The position numbers and the translations under genes were made by a program. Under the pieces are notes generated by a model. That model did not search any database, was not told the DNA's origin, and saw nothing but the letters and a program-made list of their open reading frames with translations. Source: Streptomyces malaysiense (GTDB taxonomy: Bacteria; Actinomycetota; Actinomycetes; Streptomycetales; Streptomycetaceae). From it: a stretch of 64,000 nt of DNA. Of this stretch, positions 33,216 through 41,392 are shown in pieces (the stretch's first letter is position 1; each line of letters opens with the position of its first letter). The stretch covers positions 62,001-126,000 of the forward strand of contig NZ_LBDA02000016.1 of assembly GCF_000980885.2 (NCBI RefSeq), written 5' to 3'.

Positions 33216-34322
33216 ATGCGCCGTATCGCCCTGTCCGTGGCCGCCTCCGCGGCGACCCTCTCGCTGGCCGGATGCGGCGTCCTGAACGCGACGGGGGACA
33301 GCACGAGCGCGAGCCCGGCCAAGGGCGACGACCTCACCGTGGGCCTGCTGCTGCCGGAGAAGACCAACTCGCGCTACGACAAGTTCGACTACCCCATCAT
33401 CAAGAGCAAGGTCTCCGACCTGACCGCGAAGCAGGGCAAGGTCGAGTACGAGAACGCGGACGCGGACGCGGCCAAGCAGTCCGGCCAGATGCAGAAGATG
33501 ATCGACGACAAGGTCGACGTGATCCTGCTCGACGCCGTCGACTCGCACGCCATCGCGGGCGAGGTGAGGAAGGCCAAGGACGCCGGCATCCCGGTCATCG
33601 CCTACGACCGCCTGGCCGAGGGCCCGATCAGCGCGTACATCTCCTTCGACAACGAGCTCGTCGGCGAGGTGCAGGGCCGTTCGCTGCTGGAGGCGCTGGG
33701 CAGCGGCGCGAGCACCGCCACGAAGATCGTGATGATGAACGGCTCGCCCACCGACCCGAACGCCAAGCAGTTCAAGGAGGGCGCGCTCTCCGAGCTGAAC
33801 GGCAAGGTGACCATCGCGGCCAGCTACGACACCACGGACTGGAAGCCGGAGAACGCCCAGGCCAACATGGCGAAGGCGATCAGCCAGATCGGCGCGGGCA
33901 ACATCGCCGGCGTCTACGCCGCCAACGACGGCATGGCGGGCGGTGTCATCAAGGCCCTGAAGGCCGCGGGTGTCACCAGCCTGCCGCCGGTCACCGGCCA
34001 GGACGCCGAGCTGGACGCCGTGCAGCGGGTCGTGGCGGGCGAGCAGTACATGAGCGTCTACAAGTCCTACCCGGACGAGGCCGAGGCCGCCGCGCAGATG
34101 GCGGTCTCAAAGGTCCAGGGCAAGGACATCCAGTTCGACGCCCTCACCCAGGACAAGGTGGACAGCCCCACCACCAAGAACATCCCGTCCAAGCTGGTCC
34201 AGGTGAGCGCCCTGACGCGCAAGACCATCAAGGACACGGTCGTCGCGGACGGCATCTACACCGTGGGCGACATCTGCACCGCCAAGTTCAAGGCGCGGTG
34301 CGACGCGATCGGCCTGAAGTAA
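33216..34322 (+). CDS. Orphan sugar-type ABC substrate-binding lipoprotein (XylF-like)
   Basis: 368 residues. The N-terminus MRRIALSVAASAATLSLAGC ends in a lipobox (LAGC), so it is an anchored lipoprotein. The mature part has periplasmic-binding-protein I features: DLTVGLLLPEKTNSRYDKFD, DVILLDAVDSHAIAGEVRKA, GIPVIAYDRLAEGPISAYIS and VYAANDGMAGGVIKALKAAG, most like xylose/ribose binders. No permease or ATPase gene is nearby, so it works with a distant transporter or as a sensor. It lies between the dnaK operon and a LuxR gene, with a 330-bp upstream region lacking a HAIR box. Confidence 0.85.
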   Translation: MRRIALSVAASAATLSLAGCGVLNATGDSTSASPAKGDDLTVGLLLPEKTNSRYDKFDYPIIKSKVSDLTAKQGKVEYENADADAAKQSGQMQKMIDDKVDVILLDAVDSHAIAGEVRKAKDAGIPVIAYDRLAEGPISAYISFDNELVGEVQGRSLLEALGSGASTATKIVMMNGSPTDPNAKQFKEGALSELNGKVTIAASYDTTDWKPENAQANMAKAISQIGAGNIAGVYAANDGMAGGVIKALKAAGVTSLPPVTGQDAELDAVQRVVAGEQYMSVYKSYPDEAEAAAQMAVSKVQGKDIQFDALTQDKVDSPTTKNIPSKLVQVSALTRKTIKDTVVADGIYTVGDICTAKFKARCDAIGLK

Positions 34323-34530
34323 CCGGCCGGCGGGGTACGGCGGCCGGGCCCCGGGCGGGTGTCCGGGGCCGCCACCAGCTTGTTGCAGTGCGAGGCGCGG
34401 AGCCCGGGAGATACCCCCGCAAGGCGGCTGTCAACGGCCGCCGTGCCGCGGGGAGCCGTGTTGCGGACCCGGTCGGCGCCACGCATAGTTGCGCTGCGGA
34501 AGTGGCAGCACACCGGGGGTGGAATGCGCG

Positions 34531-35547
34531 ATGGCCGGGCGGAGGGCGGAGCAGCATCCTCACGGTGCCGACCGGCTGTGCGAGGCCGGGGACCGCGTGT
34601 ACTCACGGGCGGTGCGCCGGGGCCGGGTGCCGCGCGTCGAGGCCGAGGCGGTGCCCTGCCTGCTGGAACTGGCCCTGCTGCACCCGGACCCCGACGACAT
34701 GGACTGGCTGGTCCCCACCTCCCCGCAGGAGGTCATGACCCGGCTGCTGCGCGGGGTCTACGACGAGGTCAGCGAGAGCCAGCGCCGGGTGGGCTCGGCG
34801 GTGGCCGCCTTCGAGTGGTACGCCGGGCTCGGCCGGTTGCGGGCGCTCGCGGCGCCGGCCGGGGGCAGCGCGGTGCGGGTGCTGGACGGGCTGTCCCGGA
34901 TCCAGGCCGCGATGGACGAGGCGACCGAGGCGTGCACCACCGAGGTGCTCACCGTGCAGCCGGGCGGCATCCGGCGGGAGGCGGAGCTGACCGAGGGCCT
35001 GCACCGGGCACTGGCGCTGCGCGGGCGGGGGGTGCGCATGCGGGACCTGTACACGCATGTGGCCCGGCACGGGCAGGGGCTGCTCAACTACCTGGAGCTG
35101 ATGGGCGACACGGTGGAGGCCCGCACCCTGGACGAGGTCATCGACCGGCTCATCCTCTTCGACCGCACCGTGGCCTTCATCCCGGCGAACGCGGACCGCA
35201 CCATGGCCCTGGAGCTGCGCCACCCGGCGCTGGTGGAGTACCTGGTGACCGTCTTCGAGCGGCTGTGGCGGCTCGCCATCCCGCTCACCGCGCCGCTGCC
35301 GGAGACCGGCATCGAGGGCATCTCGCACCGCGAGCAGTCCATCGCGGCGCTGCTCGCCGAGGGGCATCAGGACGCGGTGATCGCCGAGCGGCTCGGCATC
35401 AGCGTGCGGACCTGCCGCGCGCACATCGCGCGCCTCTCGGAGACGCTGGGCGCGGCGAGCCGTACCCAGCTCGGCGTGCGTATCGCCCAGGCGGGCCTGG
35501 ACGGCAGCGGCAGGGGTCTGCCGGCCGCCCGGGACGCCTCGCGGTGA
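34531..35547 (+). CDS. LuxR-family regulator with TrmB/PLD-like sensor domain, copy 1
   Basis: 338 residues. The first 230 form a sensor region with a phospholipase-D-like pattern (ACTTEVLTVQPGGIRREAEL, ALRGRGVRMRDLYTH, LDEVIDRLILFDRTVAFIP). The C-terminal LuxR helix-turn-helix follows (EQSIAALLAEGHQDAVIAER, LGISVRTCRAHIARLSETLG). The ATG at 34531 follows GGGGGTGGA. It is about 40 percent similar by eye to the gene on the opposite strand at 35599, with which it converges. The target is unknown; the nearby DTRWP peptide unit is a candidate. Confidence 0.8.
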   Translation: MAGRRAEQHPHGADRLCEAGDRVYSRAVRRGRVPRVEAEAVPCLLELALLHPDPDDMDWLVPTSPQEVMTRLLRGVYDEVSESQRRVGSAVAAFEWYAGLGRLRALAAPAGGSAVRVLDGLSRIQAAMDEATEACTTEVLTVQPGGIRREAELTEGLHRALALRGRGVRMRDLYTHVARHGQGLLNYLELMGDTVEARTLDEVIDRLILFDRTVAFIPANADRTMALELRHPALVEYLVTVFERLWRLAIPLTAPLPETGIEGISHREQSIAALLAEGHQDAVIAERLGISVRTCRAHIARLSETLGAASRTQLGVRIAQAGLDGSGRGLPAARDASR

Positions 35548-35563
35548 CCTTCCCCCAGAAGGC

Positions 35564-35594
35564 CCCGTACGGGCCCGCACGGGGCCGGTACGGG
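35564..35594. terminator. Shared terminator of convergent LuxR genes
   Basis: CCCGTAC (35564-35570) and GTACGGG (35588-35594) enclose a second GC-rich pairing. It lies in the 51-bp gap between the two stops. Confidence 0.55.
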
Positions 35595-35598
35595 CGGC

Positions 35599-36576
35599 TC
35601 ACTTGTCCAGGATGCCGGACTGGGCGATGAGATAGCCGAGTTGGGCGCGGCTGCCGCTGCCGAGCGCCTGGGCGAGCCGGGCGATGTGGGCGCGGCAGGT
35701 GCGCACGTTCATCCCGAGCCGGCGAGCGATGGCCTCGTCCACATGGCCCTCCACCAGGAGCTTGGCGATGGAGTGCTGGATCTCGGTGATGCCGTCGGGC
35801 GCGGTCTCGTACGGGGCGCCCGCGGTCAGCGGGACCGCGCGGTTCCACATGAACTCGAAGACCTTGATGAGGTAGCGGATGAGCCCGGGGTTGCGCAGTT
35901 CCAGCGCCACCTGCTGGTCGTCGCGGGTGGGGATGAAGGCGACCGACTCGTCGCAGATGATGAGCCGTTCGACCAGTTCGTCGATGGTGCGGTACTCCAC
36001 CTTGCCGCTGGTGAGCTGGGCGACGTAGCCGAGATGGCCGAGGTTGTAGCGGGCCGTGTGCTGGTAGAGGGTGCGGATGTGCACGCCCCGTTCCACCAGG
36101 GCGGTGTCCCGCTCCAGGCCCTGGGTGATGGTGTGTTCGGTGAAGCGGTTGCTCGGCTGCACGGTGAGCACGGCGGACTGGCACTGGGCGGTGGCCAGGT
36201 CGAGGGCGGCGTTGATGCGGTCGCTGCCCTCCAGGACCGTGATCGAGTGGGTCGCGGACCCGGTCCGGGTGCTCAGCGCGAGGAACGGCTCGAACACGTC
36301 GGAGAGTTGCACCGCCCAGCGTCGGCGGTCGGCTATCTCCTGTTCGACTGGCGACAGCCGCTGGGCCAGCGCCACCGCCGGCGGCACCGGGCGCAGCCAG
36401 TCGGGGTCGTCCGGGTCCGGGTGGAGCAGGGCGAATTCCATCAGGCAGGGAGCCGACGCCACGTCAGCGCGGGAGACGTGTCCGGTACGCAGGGCGTTGG
36501 CGTAAAGTCGGCCCCCTTCCTCGCACAGTTCGGTGACCGCATGGGGATGTACCGTGTTGTGCCGATTTGAAGTCAA
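35599..36576 (-). CDS. LuxR-family regulator with TrmB/PLD-like sensor domain, copy 2
   Basis: 325 residues from TTG 36576, chosen because GGGGGTGGAG precedes it and the length then matches copy 1; an ATG at 36603 is the alternative. Sensor cues are AQCQSAVLTVQPSNRFTEHT, GVHIRTLYQHTARYNLGHLG and LDELVERLIICDESVAFIP-like text. The helix-turn-helix is RRLGMNVRTCRAHIARLAQA. It is divergent from the DTRWP peptide gene (start-to-start about 115 bp), so the shared region probably holds its operator and it is the first candidate regulator of that unit. Confidence 0.8.
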   Translation of the reverse strand: MTSNRHNTVHPHAVTELCEEGGRLYANALRTGHVSRADVASAPCLMEFALLHPDPDDPDWLRPVPPAVALAQRLSPVEQEIADRRRWAVQLSDVFEPFLALSTRTGSATHSITVLEGSDRINAALDLATAQCQSAVLTVQPSNRFTEHTITQGLERDTALVERGVHIRTLYQHTARYNLGHLGYVAQLTSGKVEYRTIDELVERLIICDESVAFIPTRDDQQVALELRNPGLIRYLIKVFEFMWNRAVPLTAGAPYETAPDGITEIQHSIAKLLVEGHVDEAIARRLGMNVRTCRAHIARLAQALGSGSRAQLGYLIAQSGILDK

Positions 36577-36690
36577 ATCTCCACCCCCCAGGGTCCTGAA
36601 CATGCAGGAACATGATGCACTGATTGTGTGGTCATGATGTGCCTGAATGAGCCATCGTCTTATCCGACGGGGGAAGAAGGGGACCTTCAA

Positions 36691-36963
36691 GTGAGGACGA
36701 AGTCGACCATGGGCAAGAAGATGATTCGCTCGGTGCTGGTCGCCACCTTCTCCGCCGTTGTGGCCCTTGGAGTGCTGAGTGGCCCCTTCGGTGCGAAGAG
36801 CGACACTCGCGCGGACACCAGGTGGCCCGCGGTGGCCACGTTCGACGCGAAGACCGATGTGCGCGCCGACACCCGGTGGCCCTCGGACACCCGGTGGCCC
36901 TCGGCGCCCGCGCCCGCGGTGACCACGACGACGGTGGACACGGCAGACGGTTCAGGGAGCTGA
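36691..36963 (+). CDS. Secreted small peptide with DTRWP repeats
   Basis: 90 residues from GTG 36691, after GAAGGGGA. A basic start and a hydrophobic segment (IRSVLVATFSAVVALGVLSG, residues 12-31) look like a Sec signal. The mature part has Asp-Thr-Arg-Trp-Pro three times (residues 42-46, 60-64, 66-70). Two of these sit inside a longer imperfect repeat, AK-S/T-D-T/V-R-ADTRWP (35-46 and 53-64). A Pro/Thr-rich tail follows. No enzyme family applies; it looks like a precursor of short secreted peptides. The next gene starts one base after its stop codon, so the two form an operon. A LuxR-type regulator is divergent. Confidence 0.65.
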   Translation: MRTKSTMGKKMIRSVLVATFSAVVALGVLSGPFGAKSDTRADTRWPAVATFDAKTDVRADTRWPSDTRWPSAPAPAVTTTTVDTADGSGS

Positions 36964-36964
36964 T

Positions 36965-37300
36965 GTGACCACGCCACCCGACGACCGCTCCTTCCGCCGT
37001 GAGATGGCCACCGCCTACCGCTCCGGCTGGCACTTCATCGACCTGGTGACCGCGATCCCCCACCCGGGGGACTCGCTGATGGTGACCGTCTTCGGCGAGC
37101 CGGTCGTCGTCACGCGCGACGACGAGGAGGACGTCCGGGCCTACCGGTGCCTGCGCAAGCCGCGTGGGGCGCCCAAGCCGGTGCGGTGTGCCATACGGTA
37201 CGGAATGATCTTTGTGAACCTGGACCAGCGGGATCACCGGCTCACCGAGCCGGTGGAGTCCGACCTGAGAACAATCTCGGCCACCCCCCGCAGTGCCTGA
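36965..37300 (+). CDS. Rieske-like small protein lacking both His ligands
   Basis: 111 residues, GTG start one base after the peptide gene's stop codon. The sequence SGWHFIDLVTAIPHPGDSLM, TVFGEPVVVTRDDEEDVRAY then FVNLDQRDHRLTEP reads like the beginning of a Rieske oxygenase domain. In the cluster region the Cys-x-His and Cys-x-x-His pairs are Cys62-Leu-Arg64 and Cys75-Ala-Ile-Arg78: both Cys remain, both His are Arg. A normal Rieske centre is therefore unlikely. It may bind another metal, form a disulfide or be a structural partner of the peptide. A hairpin follows at 37346. Confidence 0.65.
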   Translation: MTTPPDDRSFRREMATAYRSGWHFIDLVTAIPHPGDSLMVTVFGEPVVVTRDDEEDVRAYRCLRKPRGAPKPVRCAIRYGMIFVNLDQRDHRLTEPVESDLRTISATPRSA

Positions 37301-37345
37301 CGCGATTCCCCCGTCGTAAAAGATCGCTCAGGCGCTTCCCCCCGC

Positions 37346-37382
37346 AGCGGCGTCACCGTGACCTGAACACGGTGACGCCGCT
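37346..37382 (+). terminator. Terminator of the DTRWP/Rieske-like unit
   Basis: AGCGGCGTCACCGTG (37346-37360) and its exact complement (37368-37382) with a 7-base loop. Confidence 0.8.
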
Positions 37383-37481
37383 GTTGTTCGTGCCGACATT
37401 TCGGGGTATGCCCCGTCTTCCACAGTGGCCGAATCGAATCGAACGCGGCCGCCGTGGAGTCACTGGTCCTCCACATCCCTT

Positions 37482-37895
37482 TCACCCTCGCCCCAGCCCC
37501 CTCTCCAGTGAGATCTCGATCACCACGCGGGTCGGGTTCGGCCGGGGGGCGTGCCCGTAGCGCTCGGCGTAGCGGCGCTCCGCGTCCCTGATCCGCTCCG
37601 GGTCCGCGGACAGCCGTGCCCGCCCCTCCAGCGTGGCCCAGCGGCGCCCGTCGACCTGGCAGACGGCTGCGCGGGCGCCGTCCGGGCCGGCCGCGCGGAC
37701 GTGGGCCGCCTTCGCGCTGCCGCCGTCGCAGATCACCCGGGCGAGACGCGCCTCGGGGTCGTACGTCACCCCGACCGGCACGACGTGCGGGCTGCCGTCC
37801 GGCCGGACGGTGGTCAGTGTGCACAGGTGCCGCTCGCGCCAGAAGCCGAGGTACGCGTCGTCCGGGGAACCCGGATCCACGGAGTGTTTCGCCAT
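37482..37895 (-). CDS. PPOX-class F420-dependent/FMN-binding oxidoreductase
   Basis: 137 residues from ATG 37895. RHLCTLTTVRPDGSPHVVPV is the standard N-terminal beta hairpin of split-barrel flavin/F420 enzymes, followed by VGVTYDPEARLARVICDGGS and a C-terminal RVVIEISLERG. Actinobacterial members often use F420 to reduce varied substrates; the substrate here is unknown. It is divergent from clpB, and the HAIR box lies in the shared region. Confidence 0.8.
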   Translation of the reverse strand: MAKHSVDPGSPDDAYLGFWRERHLCTLTTVRPDGSPHVVPVGVTYDPEARLARVICDGGSAKAAHVRAAGPDGARAAVCQVDGRRWATLEGRARLSADPERIRDAERRYAERYGHAPRPNPTRVVIEISLERGLGRG

Positions 37896-37932
37896 GCCCG
37901 GAAACCTAGCCGTAGAGCGGTGCGCGAGCAGC

Positions 37933-37953
37933 CTTGAGTGGAATAGACTCAAC
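37933..37953. promoter_or_regulatory. HAIR operator upstream of clpB
   Basis: CTTGAGT-N7-ACTCAAC, one base off the HspR consensus, 125 bp before the clpB start. It shows that clpB belongs to the HspR regulon; the divergent PPOX gene start lies 38 bp on the other side. Confidence 0.9.
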
Positions 37954-38077
37954 TTTATGTACGCTGGTTAAGTCAGCAGAGGATGTGGGGGCACGTCTGA
38001 GGGTGCGCCCGCCCCTGCCCCGCGGGAACGTCGGGAACGTCGGGTCGTGAAGGTACGTCGAGGAGGAGAACGCGAAG

Positions 38078-40675
38078 GTGGACGCCGAGCTGACCAACAA
38101 GAGCCGGGACGCGATCAACGCGGCCAGCAACCGGGCCGTGACCGAGGGGCACCCGGACCTGACCCCCGCGCATCTGCTGCTGGCGCTGCTTGCGGGGCAG
38201 GACAACGAGAACATCACCGACCTGCTCGCCGCCGTCGAGGCCGACCAGGCCGCCGTGCGCGCCGGCGCGGAGAAGCTCCTCGCCGGGCTGCCCAGTGTGG
38301 CCGGCTCCACCGTGGCGCCCCCGCAGCCGAGCCGGGACCTGCTGGCCGTGCTCGCGGACGCGGGCGAGCGGGCGAAGGACCTCGGCGACGAGTACCTGTC
38401 GACCGAACACCTGCTGATCGGCATCGCCGCCAAGGGCGGGGCCGCCGGTGAGCTGCTGAGGCGGCAGGGCGCCGAGGCGAAGAAGCTGCTGGAGGCCTTC
38501 AGGAAGGCCAGGGGAGGACGCCGCGTGACCACCGCCGACCCGGAGGGCCAGTACAAGGCCCTGGAGAAGTTCGGCACCGACTTCACCGCCGCCGCCCGCG
38601 AGGGCCGGCTCGACCCGGTCATCGGACGGGACCAGGAGATCCGGCGGGTCGTGCAGGTGCTGAGCCGTCGCACGAAGAACAACCCGGTCCTCATCGGAGA
38701 GCCGGGCGTCGGCAAGACCGCCGTCGTGGAGGGGCTCGCCCAGCGGATCGTCAAGGGCGACGTGCCCGAGTCGCTGAAGGACAAGCGCCTGGTCGCGCTG
38801 GACCTCGGCGCGATGGTCGCCGGTGCCAAGTACCGCGGCGAGTTCGAGGAACGCCTCAAGGCCGTCCTCGCCGAGATCAAGGACTCCGACGGGCAGATCA
38901 TCACCTTCATCGACGAGCTGCACACCGTCGTCGGCGCGGGCGCGGGCGGCGACTCCGCGATGGACGCCGGCAACATGCTCAAGCCCATGCTCGCCCGCGG
39001 TGAGCTGCGCATGGTCGGCGCCACCACGCTGGACGAGTACCGGGAGCGGATCGAGAAGGACCCCGCCCTTGAGCGGCGCTTCCAGCAGGTGCTGGTCGCC
39101 GAGCCCACCGTCGAGGACACCATCGCGATCCTGCGCGGCCTCAAGGGCCGGTACGAGGCCCACCACAAGGTGCAGATCGCGGACAGCGCACTGGTCGCCG
39201 CGGCCACCCTCTCCGACCGCTACATCACCTCCCGCTTCCTGCCGGACAAGGCCATCGACCTGGTGGACGAGGCGGCCTCCCGGCTGCGCATGGAGATCGA
39301 CTCCTCGCCGGTGGAGATCGACGAACTCCAGCGCTCCGTCGACCGGCTGAAGATGGAGGAGCTGGCGATCGGCAAGGAGACCGACCCCGCCTCGCTGGCC
39401 CGTCTGGAGAAGCTGCGCCGCGACCTCGCCGACAGGGAGGAGGAGCTGCGGGGCCTGACCGCCCGCTGGGAGAAGGAGAAGCAGTCCCTCAACCGGGTCG
39501 GCGAACTCAAGGAGCGGCTGGACGACCTGCGCGGCCAGGCCGAACGCGCCCAGCGCGACGGCGACTTCGACAAGGCCGCCGAGCTGCTCTACGGCGAGAT
39601 CCCGCAGCTGGAGAAGGAGCTGGAGGCCGCCTCCGAGGCCGAGGAGGAGGCCGCCCGGGACACCATGGTCAAGGACGAGGTCGGCGCCGACGACATCGCC
39701 GACGTCGTCGGTGCCTGGACCGGCATCCCGGCCGGCCGGCTGCTGGAGGGCGAGACCCAGAAGCTGCTGCGCATGGAGGACGAGCTGGGCAGGCGGCTCA
39801 TCGGCCAGGGCGAGGCCGTGCGCGCCGTCAGCGACGCGGTACGGCGCTCCCGGGCCGGCATCGCCGACCCCGACCGGCCCACCGGATCGTTCCTCTTCCT
39901 CGGCCCGACCGGCGTCGGGAAGACCGAACTCGCCAAGGCGCTCGCGGACTTCCTCTTCGACGACGAGCGGGCCATGGTCCGCATCGACATGTCGGAGTAC
40001 GGCGAGAAGCACAGCGTGGCCCGGCTGGTCGGCGCGCCCCCCGGGTACGTGGGCTACGAGGAGGGCGGCCAGCTGACCGAGGCGGTGCGCAGGCGCCCGT
40101 ACACCGTGGTGCTCCTGGACGAGGTGGAGAAGGCCCACCCGGAGGTCTTCGACGTCCTGCTCCAGGTGCTGGACGACGGCCGCCTGACGGACGGGCAGGG
40201 CCGTACGGTCGACTTCCGCAACACCATCCTGGTGCTCACCTCCAACCTGGGCAGCCAGTTCCTGGTCGACCCGGTCGCGAGCGAGGAGCAGAAGAAGGAG
40301 CAGGTGCTGGAGGTCGTACGGGCGTCCTTCAAGCCCGAGTTCCTCAACCGCCTGGACGACCTCGTGGTGTTCTCCGCGCTGATTAAGCCCGAGCTGGAGC
40401 GGATCGCGGGGCTCCAGATCGAGCGGCTGGGCAGGCGGCTCGCCGAGCGCCGGCTCACCCTGGACGTCACGCCCGAGGCGCTGTCCTGGCTCGCGGAGGA
40501 GGGGATGGACCCGGCGTACGGCGCCCGGCCGCTGCGCCGCCTGGTGCAGACCGCCATCGGTGACCGGCTCGCCCGGGAGATCCTGTCTGGCGAGATCCAG
40601 GACGGCGACACGGTCCGTGTGGACCGCTTCGGCGAGGGCCTGCTGGTGGGGCCGGCGACGGGCAAGACGCTGTAA
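38078..40675 (+). CDS. clpB: Disaggregase chaperone ClpB
   Basis: 865 residues, GTG start after GAGGAGGAG. The N domain (1-150, [19 protein letters not shown]) precedes the first AAA+ module with Walker [14 protein letters not shown] near 207. A coiled-coil M domain spans about 400-525. The second AAA+ module has [14 protein letters not shown] near 608 and the [11 protein letters not shown] pore loop. With DnaK it resolves protein aggregates. Under HspR control through the HAIR box at 37933. Confidence 0.98.
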   Translation: MDAELTNKSRDAINAASNRAVTEGHPDLTPAHLLLALLAGQDNENITDLLAAVEADQAAVRAGAEKLLAGLPSVAGSTVAPPQPSRDLLAVLADAGERAKDLGDEYLSTEHLLIGIAAKGGAAGELLRRQGAEAKKLLEAFRKARGGRRVTTADPEGQYKALEKFGTDFTAAAREGRLDPVIGRDQEIRRVVQVLSRRTKNNPVLIGEPGVGKTAVVEGLAQRIVKGDVPESLKDKRLVALDLGAMVAGAKYRGEFEERLKAVLAEIKDSDGQIITFIDELHTVVGAGAGGDSAMDAGNMLKPMLARGELRMVGATTLDEYRERIEKDPALERRFQQVLVAEPTVEDTIAILRGLKGRYEAHHKVQIADSALVAAATLSDRYITSRFLPDKAIDLVDEAASRLRMEIDSSPVEIDELQRSVDRLKMEELAIGKETDPASLARLEKLRRDLADREEELRGLTARWEKEKQSLNRVGELKERLDDLRGQAERAQRDGDFDKAAELLYGEIPQLEKELEAASEAEEEAARDTMVKDEVGADDIADVVGAWTGIPAGRLLEGETQKLLRMEDELGRRLIGQGEAVRAVSDAVRRSRAGIADPDRPTGSFLFLGPTGVGKTELAKALADFLFDDERAMVRIDMSEYGEKHSVARLVGAPPGYVGYEEGGQLTEAVRRRPYTVVLLDEVEKAHPEVFDVLLQVLDDGRLTDGQGRTVDFRNTILVLTSNLGSQFLVDPVASEEQKKEQVLEVVRASFKPEFLNRLDDLVVFSALIKPELERIAGLQIERLGRRLAERRLTLDVTPEALSWLAEEGMDPAYGARPLRRLVQTAIGDRLAREILSGEIQDGDTVRVDRFGEGLLVGPATGKTL

Positions 40676-40836
40676 CCCGCGTGGGCGCGCCCGAGCCGGA
40701 CCGTCCTCCTCCGGCTCGGGCCGCCCCCATGGCCTCGGCCTGTTCCGAAAGGTCGGTGTGTTCCGGCCGCTCGGGCTTGCCACCCCCCTCCCCGCATGGG
40801 GGAGGATGGCGGCATCCGTACGAAGGGAAAATCACG

Positions 40837-41379
40837 GTGAGCATCGACCCGTCCTCGATTCCGAACTTCGGGGGCCAGCCCGAGCCGCAGCCCCAGGGAC
40901 CGGGCGGCCCCGTCCTCCCGGACCAGGACCTCGTGAAGCAGCTCCTGGAGCAGATGGAGCTGAAGTACGTCATCGACGAGGAGGGCGACCTCGCGGCGCC
41001 CTGGGAGCAGTTCCGCACCTACTTCATGTTCCGCGGGGAGGACGAGCACGCGGTCTTCTCGGTGCGGACCTTCTACGACCGCCCGCACCAGATCGAGGAC
41101 AAGGCCCAGCTCCTCGAGTCGGTCGACGACTGGAACCGCCGCACCCTGTGGCCCAAGGTCTACACCCACACCCACGACGACGGCACGGTCCGCCTCATCG
41201 GCGAGGCCCAGATGCTGATCGGCACCGGGGTCGACCTCAACCACTTCGTCTCCTCCACGGTCAGCTGGGTGCGCGCCGCGATCGAGTTCGACAAGTGGCT
41301 GGTCGAGCAGCTGGGCCTGGAGCAGGAGGCCGACGGCGCGGAGAAGCCGCAGGACGGCGAGGCCGACTCCGGCGAGTGA
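40837..41379 (+). CDS. YbjN-domain protein
   Basis: 180 residues from GTG after GAAGGGAAA. After a Pro/Gln-rich N-terminus the YbjN/type III chaperone-like fold is seen: LVKQLLEQMELKYVIDEEGD, FRTYFMFRGEDEHAVFSVRT, LLESVDDWNRRTLWPKVYTH. YbjN proteins are sensory or chaperone-like, with no known enzymatic reaction. It lies 160 bp after clpB, transcribed in the same direction. Confidence 0.8.
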   Translation: MSIDPSSIPNFGGQPEPQPQGPGGPVLPDQDLVKQLLEQMELKYVIDEEGDLAAPWEQFRTYFMFRGEDEHAVFSVRTFYDRPHQIEDKAQLLESVDDWNRRTLWPKVYTHTHDDGTVRLIGEAQMLIGTGVDLNHFVSSTVSWVRAAIEFDKWLVEQLGLEQEADGAEKPQDGEADSGE

Positions 41380-41392
41380 CCGGCCCGGACCG

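Noticed and set aside
36691..37300. A classical RiPP cluster (lanthipeptide, lasso or similar)
   Set aside because: No cyclase, lanthionine synthetase, radical SAM, YcaO or dedicated peptidase/transporter gene is nearby; only the repeat structure and the Rieske-like partner are supported.
37895..38077. Riboswitch or attenuator before clpB
   Set aside because: No conserved riboswitch core is visible; the HAIR box explains the regulation.
37973..40783. A 936-codon minus-strand frame opposite clpB
   Set aside because: Antisense shadow of clpB in GC-rich DNA; composition is Leu/Gly/Arg/His-rich with no recognisable fold.
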